Assembly (NCBI GenBank): GCA_023410155.1
Contig: JAEYQF010000174.1
Span: forward strand, 1 to 7,191
From: Verrucomicrobiota bacterium
GTDB taxonomy: Bacteria > Verrucomicrobiota > Verrucomicrobiia > Opitutales > Opitutaceae
Direction of reading: 5' to 3'
DNA length: 7,191 nucleotides
This document shows, in pieces, positions 6,647-7,191 of the stretch; position 1 is the stretch's first letter, and every line of letters begins with the position of its first letter. The position numbers and the translations under genes are program-made. Below the pieces are notes generated by a model. It did no database searches, was not told where the DNA came from, and was given only the letters and a program-made list of their open reading frames with translations.

Positions 6647-6651
6647 TCCTC
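6647..6651 (-). promoter_or_regulatory. Shine-Dalgarno site of the DUF1428 gene
   Basis: GAGGA on the leftward strand lies 6 bases before the ATG at 6640. It is the clearest ribosome-binding site among the starts in this window and fixes this start. Confidence 0.65.
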
Positions 6652-6670
6652 GTTTTGGATTTGGGTCTGA

Positions 6671-6688
6671 TGAAGGGCTCCGCCTTCA
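6671..6688 (-). terminator. Hairpin after the FemAB/GNAT-like gene
   Basis: TGAAGG (6671-6676) and CCTTCA (6683-6688) form a perfect 6-bp stem with a 6-base loop, starting 6 bases beyond the stop codon at 6695. The following leftward sequence is A-rich rather than T-rich, so it is not a classical intrinsic terminator. It may stabilise the 3' end or weakly terminate before DUF1428. Confidence 0.4.
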
Positions 6689-6694
6689 CCCCTT

Positions 6695-7191
6695 TCAACG
6701 AACAGGCTTCGCCGGATCCGACAACTTCTCTCCACACGACGCCTCCGTCGGGCCGGCCGCACGCGTCGCCTTCTCCGCTTCGTGCGCCATCAACGAGCCG
6801 TCCGGCTGCCGCACGAAGAACGAGTGTTTCGCGAGAAGCTCGCTCCCGCCCGCACACGCTTGATTGACGAGGAGCAGATCCATGGGGCCGCGCGTGCGCG
6901 CCGCGTCTACCTTCCCGCCCCACTTCGCCTTGTATTCGACGAGCCCGCTCTCCGCAAACGGCGGACTGCCGCCGAAGTCCAGTTCTGTGCAACCGAGCTC
7001 GAAGGCCCGCTGCACCCGGAACCAGTAGATCGCCGCGACGCAGCGCTTTCGCGTCCACGCCTCGTCGCCATCGATCCAGCCCAGGCAATGAAGCGACAGC
7101 CAGTTTCCCGACCGCCGCTGCAGACCGGCCGCGATGCAGCGATCTCCCGCCCAGACCTGCACAAACTCGCCATCCGCCCTCAGGCATGCCC
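6695..7191 (-). CDS. FemAB/GNAT-like acyltransferase, C-terminal part only
   Basis: The frame is open from the right window edge to a TGA at 6697-6695, giving 164 visible residues, so the N-terminal part of the gene is outside. The visible part resembles the second acetyltransferase-fold half of FemAB/GNAT_6-type proteins: a strand VQVWAGDRCIAAGL near its start, a central helix AAIYWFRVQRAFELGC, and then LDFGGSPPFAESGLVEYKAKWG, a pattern of Asp-Phe-Gly-Gly-Ser followed by Gly-Leu and Tyr-Lys-x-Lys-Trp-Gly typical of that fold. Family members transfer aminoacyl or acyl groups in cell-wall or exopolysaccharide building; the specific substrate here is unknown. The last 27 or so residues are Ala/Glu/Lys-rich and look unstructured. 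A GTG at 7162 would give a shorter protein lacking half the fold, so I treat the gene as truncated by the window. It is the first of four leftward genes in the window. Confidence 0.6.
   Translation of the reverse strand, partial: ACLRADGEFVQVWAGDRCIAAGLQRRSGNWLSLHCLGWIDGDEAWTRKRCVAAIYWFRVQRAFELGCTELDFGGSPPFAESGLVEYKAKWGGKVDAARTRGPMDLLLVNQACAGGSELLAKHSFFVRQPDGSLMAHEAEKATRAAGPTEASCGEKLSDPAKPVR

Noticed and set aside
6633..7187. 184-residue leftward open frame overlapping the FemAB/GNAT-like gene
   Set aside because: It is a different frame of the same stretch, rich in Arg/Gly/Ala. The alternative frame carries a coherent acyltransferase-like pattern, and this one also overlaps the well-supported DUF1428 start.
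1..7191. CRISPR arrays, tRNA genes, insertion-sequence ends or transposase remnants
   Set aside because: I scanned for regularly spaced repeats, cloverleaf-like segments and terminal inverted repeats and saw none; only short local palindromes are present.

Overview
The window is a high-GC bacterial chromosome segment. It carries seven protein-coding genes, and the first and last are cut by the window edges. No tRNA, rRNA, CRISPR array or recognisable transposase was seen. The gene mix is a secreted GH29 alpha-L-fucosidase, a short-chain dehydrogenase that looks like 3-ketodihydrosphingosine reductase, small DUF1428 and Nudix proteins and a FemAB/GNAT-like protein. Shine-Dalgarno sites are weak at most genes. 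Together this would suit a polysaccharide-degrading Gram-negative such as a member of Verrucomicrobiota (Opitutaceae-like), but that is inference from gene content and base composition, not a phylogenetic result.

Left part (1-3088): a Fic-family protein lacking its N-terminus runs rightward to 981. It faces a leftward 659-residue protein (3088-1109) that joins an N-terminal PD-(D/E)XK nuclease-like segment to a DUF2075-type superfamily 1 helicase. The 127-base gap between their 3' ends holds two imperfect inverted repeats. Fic proteins and nuclease-helicases are both common in accessory or defence regions, so this is the most likely accessory segment here, though two genes do not prove a system.

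Middle (3089-5534): a 119-base divergent intergenic region separates the helicase from a rightward SDR gene (3208-4050) carrying the long sequence signature of eukaryotic-type 3-ketodihydrosphingosine reductase. It converges on a leftward secreted alpha-L-fucosidase gene (5534-4044). The two genes overlap by 7 bases at their stop codons, inside a 15-base palindrome.

Right part (5535-7191): upstream of the fucosidase on the same leftward strand lie a Nudix hydrolase of the ADP-ribose pyrophosphatase type, a DUF1428 protein and the C-terminal part of a FemAB/GNAT-like acyltransferase. The gaps are 54 to 76 bases, so co-transcription is possible. However, each of the three gaps contains a perfect short GC-rich hairpin shortly after the upstream stop codon, which may partly insulate the genes. 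No obvious shared pathway links the four leftward genes.
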